From positions 104,588,255 through 104,652,254 of the forward strand of contig NC_073695.1 of NCBI RefSeq assembly GCF_029784165.1: a stretch of DNA of 64,000 nt, in the 5' to 3' direction. A model generated the notes under the pieces. It saw only the letters and a list, made by a program, of their open reading frames with translations. It was not told the origin of the DNA and ran no database searches. Shown here piece after piece: positions 36,601 to 47,996 of this stretch (position 1 is the stretch's first letter; each line of letters opens with the position of its first letter). This DNA comes from Wyeomyia smithii. Lineage: Eukaryota; Arthropoda; Insecta; Diptera; Culicidae. The translations under genes were made by a program, and so were the position numbers.

Positions 36601-36614
36601 TTGACACAGCTCGT

Positions 36615-39550
36615 GATGCTTAACTGAATCGTGCGCTATTTTGAGGTCTATAAACAATTATATTGAGCCCTTAAATTTATCTCTCTGAACTTACTAAGGA
36701 TCTCACAAACAAATGGATGTTTGCTGCAACTTTCTCAATCTTCGGAATTAGGTTCCAGATAAAAAAATGCCTTGATAGTTTTGCAACATTTAGCTCTTTT
36801 TTGATATTTTTACACCCTGATGATTTTTCAAAACGAAAAAATGAGCTGAAGTTTTAGTTCACAACCTTGGCGGAAGCAATCGTTTTTGTTTGAAAACTAG
36901 GTTTTTGTGTTTTGAAAATGCAAGTGATTGGTTACGTGCTAACAGAGCTTTCAGAAGAATGACACATATGAAGACATTTTAAGGTGAAACGGCGTTGAAG
37001 CCACAAACGGCCGACTTCAAGCCACCACATCGAATTTCCGGAAAAAGTTAATGCGTTCCCTGTGAAAACGTTATTTTATGTTTGCTTTACCACAGCATAT
37101 TTTTCAAATCTAATGGTAGTTGAATATTATTGATAAAGCAATTGCAAAATGTAATTTATTAAATCATCTACAAATACTGTTTTATTTGGCACATTATGCT
37201 TCAATATTCAACTTAAAACACATTTTTTTCGAATTTCCATGCAGGTAAGCAAACGTCAGAAGGCGAGGAAAGAACCGACTGGAGTTCACAACTATTCGCA
37301 ACAGTTTTAAATGCCACTGTATGAAGATAAGTAGCGAACCCGTTTTTTTAGGCATGCAGTTCATGTGCGATGAGCGATATAACTGCCAGCGGTCATCATA
37401 ATTATTCACTAATTGCCAATGAACGAATCAAATGGCCGATATTATGTTATATAACAGAGTCAGACGATGCGGGTGTTCGCTAAACTTTCGACACCCTCTA
37501 CCATTACCCGATTTATCGTGTGCAATCGATATCTTGCTTGGTTACTAAACAGCACTATCAAAAACTCAAGTCACATGTACACAGTTAACGAAGCCGAATA
37601 CGCTTTTTGTGAGGGTATGCGCCGGCCGTAACCAAACAGATTGAACAGGTGACAAATCGGAAGCGGGAGGGAGCTTTGCATCACAAAGCCCCAATCGGGT
37701 ACTAAAACAATCAACCGTCCAACGAAAAGAATGTGTTCAAAGAAAACAATGCTTATTTTTGTACTCGAAGGTTTGTAGTATTGTTCCTAAAATGATCCTT
37801 CAATTTCATTAAATGTTCATGTTATTCATGAAACAATTCTGGGATAAGCGATGCACGCGATGAGATTTGTCTTGATGATTCAGATTGTAAGATACCGTAA
37901 TTTCGTGCAAGTTTTATTAGTATTATTCAGTTTACCGAATATTGTTATTGCAGCATAATTCGTAATAGTGCTATACGATATAAGTTCATAGAACACTCGG
38001 TACTTTTAGCACATATATCGATACCGACCTTTCGATACATGTATAGTCTCCATCTAAGGGGGGTCTGTGTAATGTCCACGGTCTATGAAAATGTTTAGAA
38101 TTTATATTGGTAGTTGTTCACGGAGGAGAAGGAGGGGATGGGTCATAATATGTCCACGTGGAATGTGGATGGACTCCAATGTGAGTCGACATAGTGAGTA
38201 AAAGTAATGGCTACTCGTTCGATAATTCAATGAGCTGATTTTGGAAATCAACTTTAGGTTAACGTTCCAATTCACTCCACTATACAGTTGTGAAGGTTCC
38301 GCCAAAACCGCATGTTGCATCGACGGTAATGTTAAGCGAATGTGGAAGAAGTGCAAAAAAATCACGTTTGTTGGATAAACTCTTACACCACACATAGAGA
38401 CACTGAATGCAAGTTAATTGCATTGACTTTTACGAGGGACGTTCCAGTCGCGGTCTGCACCGAAATTACAGAGTGACCACCATCGCCTTTATACATACTC
38501 ACATCACTGTGAAAGAAGATGACAAGTTGTCGCGGTGGTACGTACCTTTCACCTGTTAATCGGTCCTGAAGATCAGAAATGCTGCATGAAGTATTATTAT
38601 TGTTCGAAACGACGAGTTATATACCTAGGGTATTGCGGCTGCTAAGTTCGAGTATGCTACAAATAAAAACAGATTAATCATTTTTCGTTTTGCCACTCAC
38701 TCTACGTAAATAACGTTGAAGACGAATGTGGAATCCGAAGTGGTTTTCTTACGCGACATCTACCAGTACCTTGGATAAATACCTCCGAAGGCATGTACTT
38801 TTACATTTTCCATTGAACGGCTGTCGAATCACCATAACCAGCTCATATATTTTTTAGATGGCAGTTGCAGATTTAGGCGGTGCTACATGAAGCACTCAAG
38901 TTAAAACGATATACTATGCAAACTATTTTTTATGGAGCCATAAAACTAAACTAAAACAATAATTAGGTCTTTGGTTGTTATTTTAACCTGTTGCCGCAAG
39001 TAGCTAAATAGCCGTAAAAAGTTATTTATCTGGGGATATTATTCATAGTGCTAACGTATCTAGCGCCGAATAAAATTTTTTATTTCATAACCTACTAATA
39101 AGATATAAGCATCATTTTTGTGCTGAAAGCGAAATATTCAAGTGACCACTGTACCGGTGTCGTTAGACCAAATACGACACCAAGGGTGAAACTTTAGTGC
39201 TCCTGCCCATAAAAATACACAATTGACTTCCGCCTTTTATTTTTAGGCACCTTCGGTGTCAGCTGCATATAGAAAGGTGCGCCTAGCGCTCGCCAAACAT
39301 GACCTACGACCATCGAGACGATTGATGCGTTTGAGACGTGAAAATACGCGTAAGACACGGCGGTGTGAACGCGTATCGCAAATAGGAAGTGGGCTTAAAG
39401 AGCCTTTGTTACTTGCAATGCATTTTGCTGAAAAGAAAAAAATACACTACTGTAACTAAACACCTATCCTGGAATTATGACTAGCAGTATTATTTCTCCG
39501 TGTTAGTGTAGCTTTTGATTAACCGTGAACACTGAGTGAGAGTCTGTATT
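36615..39550. other. Non-coding DNA, no gene recognised
   Basis: Frames at 37194-37409 and 38102-38395 (minus) and 39256-39459 (plus, Arg-rich) lack domain support. An acceptor-like TTTTTATTTTTAG precedes the last frame, but I could not combine it in frame with the next candidate exon. Confidence 0.4.
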
Positions 39551-39554
39551 ACAG

Positions 39555-39754
39555 TTTCCGGATGAATTACTCTCGTGACCAAGCAACGAACCTGATTTCT
39601 TCCATTAGCATCGGGTACTGTTGTGTTGGTTTTTGGCGAAAGAAACCTTCCCAACCGGTTCTCGGTGGAAGATCTAAACTGGTGATTTCTTCGGACTCGA
39701 CGATAGCTTGTGGTGAGATAACAGCTCGTCGTGCACGGCAATTGCTTTTCAACG
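39555..39754 (+). CDS. Candidate internal coding exon, unknown product
   Basis: A 200-base segment is bounded by an acceptor (TCTGTATTACAG, ending 39554) and a consensus donor (GTAAGT, 39755). One frame is open throughout, including an ATG at 39562 (MNYSRDQATNL...), and ends in a split codon after LLFN. GC content and codon usage are higher than in the surroundings. The protein piece is not recognised. It cannot be joined in frame to the exon ending at 24628 directly. The opposite strand is also open here, which weakens the case. Confidence 0.3.
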
Positions 39755-39764
39755 GTAAGTAAAA

Positions 39765-41485
39765 GACGACGCGAAACATTTCAATAGAAACTGTGGTGCT
39801 GGTTTTCATGTGACCATAAGCGAATATTAAATTGAAGGGACTCGTTACAAATGCTGAGTAGTGATGTAACATTTGAACATGAAACACTTAGATACATTTC
39901 CACCATTTGTTCTTACTTTCAATGCCAGTGATATAAAGTTCTATACACCAACGATTTTGCGTTCCGTTTATTTACTTATAAAAATGAGTATAGTACGATC
40001 AAAATATTCCATTCAATGTTAAATGATTTTAACAGATATTTACAATCAAAAAGCTTATGATGATTAACTTCCTAAATACATTCGTTTGGAAGTTATTTTG
40101 AATTTATGTAAAATTTGGTAAAGAGAAACTCATAGCTTATAATTTGTTATAAGGTTGGAATTCTATAGGATTTTTTCAGTTTCGTTGTGATTTAATAACA
40201 ACTCAGGATTCGCGCAACAGAATATCAAAAGGTTGTTGGGTATATAGAGGTGAGAATTCAAACGGTTCATGTTATATAATAAAAATAAAACGATACAAAA
40301 CGCTGACCAATTCAATAGTTACAAAACGAAACCGGTAATATTATACAAATTATAACGCTACAAATGAATCTCGTTGATTTCCCCTTACGAACGACCTTCA
40401 AAGAAAACGAAAGCATCCCGACAGCGTTCTTAATGCTAGAGGGCAATAATTATAAATCTGTTGCTGATAACCACAATAAATCTGTCCTCCCAATCCGTTT
40501 TCGAGCAAGTTAGGAACGCTATTTATCTCATGAGCTTCGTCTCTCTCGGCCAAGCTATCATAAAACTGTACCAACCGGCACGTATGAAATTAGTGGAAGA
40601 TTACGGTAGAAGAAAAGATTGATAAAATCAGTTCATATCTGGTGGACATAAATTACCGCAACAACAACAAAAAAAGAAGGAGATAGGAATCATCCGTTTC
40701 AACCGGTCACAGGTTCCTTCGCCTCATTCAACCCTACCATTTGTATGGTAATAGGCCCATGGAAATTCATTACAAAAATATCACTACTATATTATGTAAA
40801 ATGCACAAACATTGTTTATTCACGCCGCGATGTTTCCCACACTCATTCGAGCATTCTCCTGTCGGACGACTTCTGCATTCCAAAGAACCACTTTCAAGCG
40901 AAAGTGCAAGTTATTAACGTTTCTGGTTTGACAAGTTTCTCTGTCTGCCAGATCGGCTACATTCTCCAAATTACTCAGAAATATCATAAAGAGATTATTA
41001 ATATTGAACTTACTTTAATATGTACAAAACTATGTAGCTTTGCAAAGATGATCTTTTTGCTGTTCATCGTTCGCGGAACGTCAAATCGTTAAACCCAGAT
41101 GAAGTAGGAGATAGCCTAGCCGTAAATTACTACCTTTAATATCACCTTCCGAGGTCGAGCCCAGGATCGCTGGTTTGCCAGTCTAATCGTTTAGGCGTTG
41201 CTTTTACTTTCATCCGTTCACAACCGTTTGACGGATGAACTGGTTTCCTCCTATTGCACAATCCCAATTATGAAGAGAGAGATGCTAGTGTCCGGCACAA
41301 CGCGACTATGACTAACGCGACAGCGGTTTTTAGTATATAGGTGCAATTGAGATAAGTTGCTGGTGGAATTAAATTGCACATAAACGAGATAAAATATAGA
41401 AAAGCGATATTGTTGCACAGTTAGGATCGTCTCAAATTTATATCTGTAGTGCAGAGATGCGATGAAACAGTCAACATAATCACGT
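39765..41485. other. Non-coding DNA, no gene recognised
   Basis: The 115-codon plus frame at 40745-41092 has no recognisable domain or start context. No repeats with definable ends were seen. Confidence 0.4.
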
Positions 41486-41490
41486 ACTGC

Positions 41491-41562
41491 AAGCAAAGCC
41501 TGTGTATAATGAACAAAAGTCGAGTTCCGAATCGGAATGTAGCACCAAAGCATTGGCTTCAG
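41491..41562 (+). mobile_element. SINE 3'-end fragment related to 17.9-kb SINE
   Basis: GTCGAGTTCCGAATCGGAAT followed by GTAGCACCAA is shared with the complement of the SINE at 17896-18092, as is CTGTGTATAA upstream. The 5' half is missing or too diverged and no target duplication is visible. The MITE at 41579 begins just downstream. Confidence 0.6.
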
Positions 41563-41578
41563 TTTGTTCTTCATCAAG

Positions 41579-41885
41579 CTACACAGTAAAAAAATTTACA
41601 TTACTTTAAATGCACATAAATGGAGCATTGGAAACCATGTAATATTCCGTGTGGCATTATATTCACATGCAATGTAAATGAATATATTGTGAATTTGCAT
41701 GCATATTTATATTCGAAGCTTTAAGTTTATATCAATTAACGCACAAATTTATATGGCTTAAAACGATTCTGTATTGTGCATTATTAACAGTGTGAAATTG
41801 TATATGTTTTTCACTTTATGTGCTAGAATCCGTTATGTGCTTTCATTTGCATTAGTTGTGATTTTCATTTTTGGGTACTGTGTAG
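41579..41885. mobile_element. MITE with CTACACAGTA termini
   Basis: The left end CTACACAGTAAAAAAATTTA and the complement of the right end CTACACAGTACCCAAAAATG are inverted repeats. The interior has repeated ATGCACATAAA/TGTGC-type words and no coding capacity. The target duplication is unclear because the palindrome reaches the border. Confidence 0.6.
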
Positions 41886-41889
41886 AATT

Positions 41890-43885
41890 TATTCATTTTT
41901 TCACAGGTTCCAAATGTCTTCGATGACGAATCACGTCAAAAGCACATAAACATAAATTGCATAAGCAAAATTTAACTATTGTTTTGGTAGTGCCTGCGGA
42001 TTTTTCCAATCAAGCTATCCATAAAACGTGCAAAGCGATCTCGCATGTGTACGCTATATTTTTACTAACTTAACTCAATAGTGATTGCCTGCGGTTACGT
42101 GATGTGACAACTGCAGGCAACATCGCAAGTTTGGTCACATCACATTAATTGTTTGTAAATATGTTGTTCATGGAACACATGGTTGTCGCATACACCAGAC
42201 GGACAACTCGATAAGAAACTTTGATTTGATTTGGTTCTGCTCATTTATTGTAAATACACATGCTCTTGTTTTACCAGGTATAAATTTTGATTTTATTTGT
42301 ACGTAAATTTTATCTTGTAATTAATTTTAACAAACTTCTTATTTTATATTAATATACTGATATGTTTGCCTCGCTAGACATATGAACGAAAGGTTTTATT
42401 ACGAATACTATTGTATGTAAACAAATTTGATCTATGAAAAGCAATAGAAATTTGCTCTTGAATTAAGATTTTGATGTTTTCACCTTTAAATAATTCCCGT
42501 ATAAGTAACTTTAATTATTTTCGCTCTAGTAACTTTGGTGCTATATGAAGAGAAATAAAATTGATAATCGTAAAACTACAAATGCGATGTCGCCAAAACT
42601 GATACTGTTTTACATATATTTATTGAGAATTCAGCAAAAAAATAATGATTTATCAGCATTACCGAGGTTGCGGATATTTTGTATCAGAATTTCAGTTATG
42701 TTGAACTTATTCAACTCAGTGGCGCTGTTCTCGGCAATAAATTAAAGTGATTTGGCAGTACATTCTAAGTGTGTGGTTTTGAAGATTGAGTTCACTGTAT
42801 CGCAGCAGAGTCTGTTATAAAGTTTTGTCTAATCTCTAATTACCATTTAAAAAATCTATACTCATTTGTCTATTTTTTCACAAAAATCTTCAATCTGTAC
42901 GGTACAGAATCTGAGCCGAAATACCCTAGATAATCTGTGCGTTTCCAGATAAATCTATACAGATGGCAACAGTGATCGCATGTTTACACAAAAAAAAATG
43001 CCTCACAGCTGAGACATATTCGTTAACCAGGCTGCAAAGCTAATCAAAAGTTGGGCTAATTGTGCACAATATTGATGTGGTTGTGGTTCCGCACTAACCA
43101 ACTTTTGCGTGTTGAACCGTGTCAATTATTGCTAAGTATTTCGTACTCTCATAAATATTATTTAATAATTAAATATCCTATCGAAAAAATGGTTGAAATG
43201 GTATGAACCGTTCTATTATTGTTTTCTGAAGGAATTTTTTTCGAAATACTTTTTCAATAAGGCTGATACAAATTTCGAATTCTTTTTATGTCCAAGGTTA
43301 TCAAAGTTAGCAAAGGGGGTGGAAAAAAATAAATAACACCGAGACGAAAAAAAAAGAAATATCTTTGATCAAAGTTTGTGTGCAAGTTATGATGTTTGTA
43401 ACTTGCACTCAAATAAATGTTGAAAAATAACACTTAATTATTATTATTATTTATTTCGCTTGCCTTTTGACGACACTCTCGCTGTCACTGGACTTGTTTG
43501 TTGCTAAATAAAGCATTTATGCTGTCGGAAAACCAATAAAATGAACAAAACGGTTTGAGCTTTTTTTTCTTCCCCTTCCAATATTCAAGATTTTTGAAGG
43601 GGGGGTGACATAAAATGAAAATAAAATTTGTAACGGCCTAACCGAAAATTTTCATGACCTTCGATTTTTATCTATTCCAAAGTTATATTACTACTTAATT
43701 TTTATAAAACTCTTGCAACTAAAATACACATAGAGTTGCAAATTTTGCTTTTCGCGATCAACTTCCCCTTCTCCTTATCTCGTGCTGTCGCTAGCTTTGA
43801 GTTTACCTTGTTGTCAATAGAAAGAAGCATGCGGTTATTTGTGTCTGTTCACCGCAACAGACGCGATATAATACCACCAGCTGGT
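41890..43885. other. Non-coding DNA, no gene recognised
   Basis: AT-rich sequence with a short (ATT)n near 43.44 kb. The 66-codon plus frame at 42545-42745 is basic and unsupported. Confidence 0.4.
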
Positions 43886-43893
43886 CGCGTGAG

Positions 43894-44020
43894 ATGCAGC
43901 AAATAACGATGGATGCGCGTGGCTACCAAACTCCATTTCTCATACCGCCCAGTTCTACCACGCAGCGAACTCTACTTTACGATTCGAGCTCTATTGCATC
44001 AACGATGGACGATATTGGTG
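43894..44020 (+). CDS. Candidate N-terminal coding exon, unknown product
   Basis: From ATG at 43894 the frame reads MQQITMDARGYQTPFLIPPS and continues SSTTQRTLLYDSSSIASTMDDIG, with balanced codon use unlike the AT-rich flanks. It ends at a possible donor GTAATA (44021). The frame is also open upstream for about 35 codons, so a larger exon starting at an acceptor such as CACCGCAACAG (ending near 43861) is possible. The Ser/Thr-rich soluble stretch looks like a cytoplasmic N-terminus of a channel, transporter or scaffold, but I do not recognise it. The next exon was not found. Confidence 0.35.
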
Positions 44021-44024
44021 GTAA

Positions 44025-46000
44025 TAGTAATATGCATTTCATTACTTTTTGGTAACAGTTGTTGGGGGCTATTTTAGACACTCAGGAAAATATAATGTAT
44101 CATGGAAATTTGAGTTTTAAAAAACACGAGAAGGCTGAATACTTTGAAAAAAATTGATTCCATTAATCATATTGAAAAGATAGACAGCTCGCTTCGGAAT
44201 GGAAAAAATAAAACGATAGCTCAAACAAAGCTCCATTGTACAGTAGTTTCTAATTTGCCAAAAAAAACGACACAACCGGCGGTGTATACAAAGACGCAAT
44301 TTCTGCCGGTGAATTTTAGTGAGTATTTTCCATTACTTTCAATTCAGTTAAGTTGCAACGAGACCCATAAACCGAACATGGTTAATCGCTTAACCATACA
44401 TTGTTGACCTCGACCTCGAATGGCCACGATCGAGTTGTGATTCGTAGCGAGCACGATTAAACTTTTGAACGTGTTCACTTCGTCATTTTATGATTGTTGT
44501 AACAAAGATAGAATATTATTTCTACAAGATTACTAGACCAATTTACATAATATTATTTTTCGGTCAAAAGTAGCGTAGTTATAGTTGCCTTGAAATGTAT
44601 GTTCCTAACGTTAATATTGTATATTGATGTTAAATAGTATTAAAATAATTACTGTTCTTTTAATGTTTACCAATATTCTCAACATTCCTATAACAACAAT
44701 TTCTACATTATAAATTTTACAGACATTTAATTAGGCTTTTGGGCTTTGATTTTAGGATTTTCGTAGCTTTTGGACAAATGTCGGTCTAGGACAATTTTTG
44801 AAGGATTATTTTGAAACTTACGAATCAACGTTACACGAATTCTTTACGACCACATATTGATTTTATCAAAGGACTCATATAATATTTTTATGTTTAATAA
44901 GTTTTTTTTTTTAATTTGAGCAGCGGTTTTCTTCGGTAAGTTTTTCTCAGCATTCTTATAGAAAACCTTCCGAAGGAAACAACTGATGCAGTAATCCAAT
45001 ACTCTACACCTCGAGCACACAACTAACCGTCTACAAAAAAAAACAATGCATCATGATTTTTGTTTTTTTTACAATTGCCTTTATCAGTTCCAGGCACTAA
45101 TTTCTACAACCAGAAAGGCGTTTTCCGGTATTCGCTTGACACCCCGAGTATCAGGTGGCACCCGGTGACTCTTTATTAAAACATCTCTCAAGCCTAAATA
45201 ATTACCAGGGAAAAACAAAGCTAACTTAAAGTACAGGTAAAAAAATGTATACTTCGAATAGCCGAGTGTCGCACTTCATGCAGTTTGCAGCAGGGAAAAT
45301 TTCCGCCCTCTAATTGGGCCTGCCTCTCTACCCTCGTGAAAAATATGTCAGAAAATCAAAACATAAAAAAGACAAGAAACCTCTACACTAAATGATAGCT
45401 CTAAAAGAGAGTATCTTTTCTACAAAACTGTGCCTATTTACATAAGTTTCAACTTTGTTGAACATTTTTCACCGGAAAATTAGGATAAGGAAGTTATCGC
45501 GTAAAACATGTTTGAGGGGGTTCTTAACTTGTAGACTTTATAACTTCGCCAGATTAAAAGATACAGTTCTTCAGTCTTTTAAAAACTAGCTCAAAATAGT
45601 TAATTCTAAAATGTTCCTAAAGTAAGTTATCAATCTTATCAAGACATGAAAAAATTGAATGTTTCACCTCTAAACAAAAAAATTGACCATCCCAATATAG
45701 TACTTACAAAATGTTAAACTTTCTAGAAGACATCAAAACGCTGAAATCATGCGTATTGTCACAAATATCGATGTCCCAGTATTTTTGATTTCGTTCTACT
45801 TGTGCGCCGTCGATAAATAAATCAGCCAGTTTCTTAGTAACAGCTGAGGTAATTTGAATTCTTTTAGTTGCATTAAAATAAGAGTGTCATTCAATAAATG
45901 CTTTCCAATGCAACTAAGAACGAACAAATTGGATATACCGGTGTTGAGAAAATGTTAACCAAACAGAGTTTCAACTGGCTGAATTCTTCACTCTGCAAAT
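44025..46000. other. Non-coding DNA, no gene recognised
   Basis: Opposing short frames at 44117-44407 are mutual shadows over an AT-rich segment. Nothing else can be supported. Confidence 0.45.
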
Positions 46001-46016
46001 CATACATACTACGGGT

Positions 46017-46375
46017 ATGAATAGTTTTAACGAGAAATCCAATTGTCTTTTTATAACTAACTATCAGGGAATCACGAGTGCCTCACCAATATCGAAATTG
46101 TTCGAAATTATGCGTAAAATTATTCTCGATATCTTTAAGAGCTATATTCCAATTGACCAATACGGCTTTGTGTTTGAGTGGTGGGTTGCAACAAACTATA
46201 TAAAACTTACATCGGAGTGCATAATAAGCATGCAGAGGAAACTGTAATTAATACAGGCTTGAAATCAGCAGTTGATAAAATCGGTCATCAATTATTGCTA
46301 CACTAATTGTCTCGGCTTGCCATTTCTACTTAATTGGTGACCGGACTGGAATCCTATCTAACGAATCTTGAACTT
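46017..46375 (+). pseudogene. LINE reverse transcriptase relic (Jockey-like)
   Basis: NYQGITSASPISKLFEI and KSYIPIDQYGF match the N-terminal RT blocks (NYRxI...SKLFE and the ...QHGF block). Past stops at 46244-46246 the same sense gives TGLKSAVDKIGHQLLL (motif A region, catalytic Asp lost) and GLESYLTN. It is a dead internal fragment of a non-LTR retrotransposon unrelated in position or frame to the intact element that starts 0.9 kb downstream. Confidence 0.7.
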
Positions 46376-46379
46376 TACT

Positions 46380-47247
46380 TTTTAATAATAACAGTTTTTT
46401 TTTAATATGTTCGATGTCCCGTAATTGGATTGTTTAGCTATATCAGTTTTCATGTCATCAGAAAGAGCTGCATTTTCTAAGCAAAACGTGATTTTCAAAA
46501 ATGTTCTATCGTTGTCATTCACTTTTTAAATCACGAATTAAAACTGCTCGAAATCTGCTTGAAATCGCCAGCATGACAGTTCGTCCATATACCAACTGTC
46601 ATTGTAGCGATTTAGAGCGATTTTTAATCTTCATTTAAAAACCGAAGGATAATGATATAAAATTTCAAAAAATCACGTTTTGCTCAAAAAAATACACTCT
46701 TTTAGTTGATATATAAAAATCAGAAATCCGTAAGATATAATTTCGTGCTATTAGTATTTGTTTTAAATCCCGACTATTTTTTTGAAAAAATGGTATTAAA
46801 AATTACAAATTACGGTTCACAACCAAAACATCTTCGACAAGTTGTAGATAATAATTTTGTCTTTTTGAAAAAAAAATTATACCGCCAAAAAAGTTGTTTT
46901 GGTGGAAACTAAAGAAAAGTCTGATCATGGAGAAATGAAAAACAAAAAAGAAAAAAATCACATAAAAAAGGAACCATCACGGTTTGTTCAATGAATTCGG
47001 CAATGCTGTAGATAATAATTTTGTCCTTCAAAACAAAATATACCCTGTAAAAACTTAAAAAAACATTTGTTTTTATTTAAAATTATCTAACCATTTTATT
47101 TGTTATTTATCCAAGTTCAAACAACCATCATCAACTATTGTGCAGTGGAAAAGCTCAGATTTTTCAAAAGTGTTTTTTCAGATAGGGTATCAGCCCTATG
47201 ATCGTCAGATTTTACCTATCACCCGGACATTTTATTTTAAAATAGAC
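46380..47247. other. Flank of retrotransposon; dispersed repeat words
   Basis: Contains GTTGTAGATAATAATTTTGTC near 46.85 kb and again as CTGTAGATAATAATTTTGTC near 47.01 kb, related to GGTAGATATTAATTATGTC near 55.84 kb. These are dispersed non-coding repeats. The 68-codon frame at 46706-46912 is a shadow of the repeat. Confidence 0.5.
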
Positions 47248-47258
47248 AAACCTGACGA

Positions 47259-47292
47259 TCATTCGTTGTTTTGCTTTCGTCTCGATTAGACG
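47259..47292 (+). promoter_or_regulatory. Internal Pol II promoter (Inr + DPE) of element
   Basis: TCATTC at 47259-47264 spans the insertion junction and fits the arthropod initiator, with +1 at A 47261. AGACG at 47288-47292 lies exactly at +28 to +32 and matches DPE RGWYV. Downstream Inr/DPE promoters are the established way I, jockey and Doc elements carry their promoter inside the transcript. Confidence 0.65.
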
Positions 47293-47699
47293 CAAATTGT
47301 TTATCTCCGTTTGAGTTCGCAAAATAACAATACACGAGTTATCGTACGGGTGTTTTTTTGTCGATTAGTTCTCGTGCTGCGCAATAACAATAGACTGTTA
47401 TATATCGGCAGAAACATCTGCACACTGGTAGGGGCAGGCTACCCCGCCAGTGATTCGATACGCAGCTGATATATCAGCAAGAATAATTCTCCCGCACCGC
47501 TGTTACCCCGCTAGCAGCACGGACCATCATACGATCGAGCGAGTGGAAGTCAACTACAAGTGGCATCTACAAGGTCGCGTGTAGGACACGGCCACTGTGT
47601 CTCAACACGAAGCTGGATCGTCATTGTTTGTTCTGCGGAGACGCTCGATTAATCCTACTATCAGCCGTGAGGTCGTGACTTAGACGTTCGGTGAAGTAT

Positions 47700-47945
47700 T
47701 ACCTTTAGAATTTTTACTATTATTATCAATATTATTACTATGTTATAATATTATTATTAATATTATTATTGATATTATTATTGTTATTATTAATACTATT
47801 ACTATAATTATTATTATTATTATTATTATTACTATTGTTATTAGTATTAGTATTACTGTCTTTTTTTTTTTATTTGATCCATTGTAGATTGAAAAATTGT
47901 TTTTAAAATTTAACATCAACTACTTGAACCCCCCCCCCCCCCCCC
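47700..47945 (+). repeat. 5' leader: (TTA/ATT)n tract, T run and 17-base C run
   Basis: An ATT/TTA-rich tract covers about 47.70-47.86 kb, then T10 near 47.86 kb, then 17 C at 47929-47945, 51 bases before the ORF1 ATG. These lie inside the retrotransposon leader. Homopolymers of this length may be assembly-sensitive. Confidence 0.85.
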
Positions 47946-47996
47946 ATATTCGAATATTTATCGTTTGTGTGCGGTAGAGCGTAACGCTCCCGCAAA

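Larger units (their letters stand above)
33470..36610 (-). mobile_element. RTE-clade non-LTR retrotransposon relic
   Basis: Minus-strand pieces follow RTE ORF2 order. The endonuclease start KFGTWNVRTL is near 36.54 kb, then EVQWPKTG, YYSGG and ERGVGFV (36.5-36.25 kb). After the interruption at 35341-36200 come EEFYNLLEKT (35.33 kb), KIVIGDANAQV, LRLINFAAARGMA and DHVLIDGRHFSDV (about 35.05 kb). The reverse transcriptase follows with LKNCKAT-KDG, KQGDGLSNLLFNIALEG and the FADD active site in SFADDIDIIG (about 34.1 kb), then INSAKTKYM, ALYGHEAWTLKEADRRAFG (33.7 kb) and AGHVARM. Many frameshifts and stops make it dead. Part of the RT thumb/palm between 34.55 and 34.2 kb is rearranged. Confidence 0.85.

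Noticed and set aside
39247..39349. Arg-rich candidate exon with acceptor TTTTTAG and donor GTAAGA
   Set aside because: Its phase would create an immediate stop in the next candidate exon (39555), and no homology is visible.
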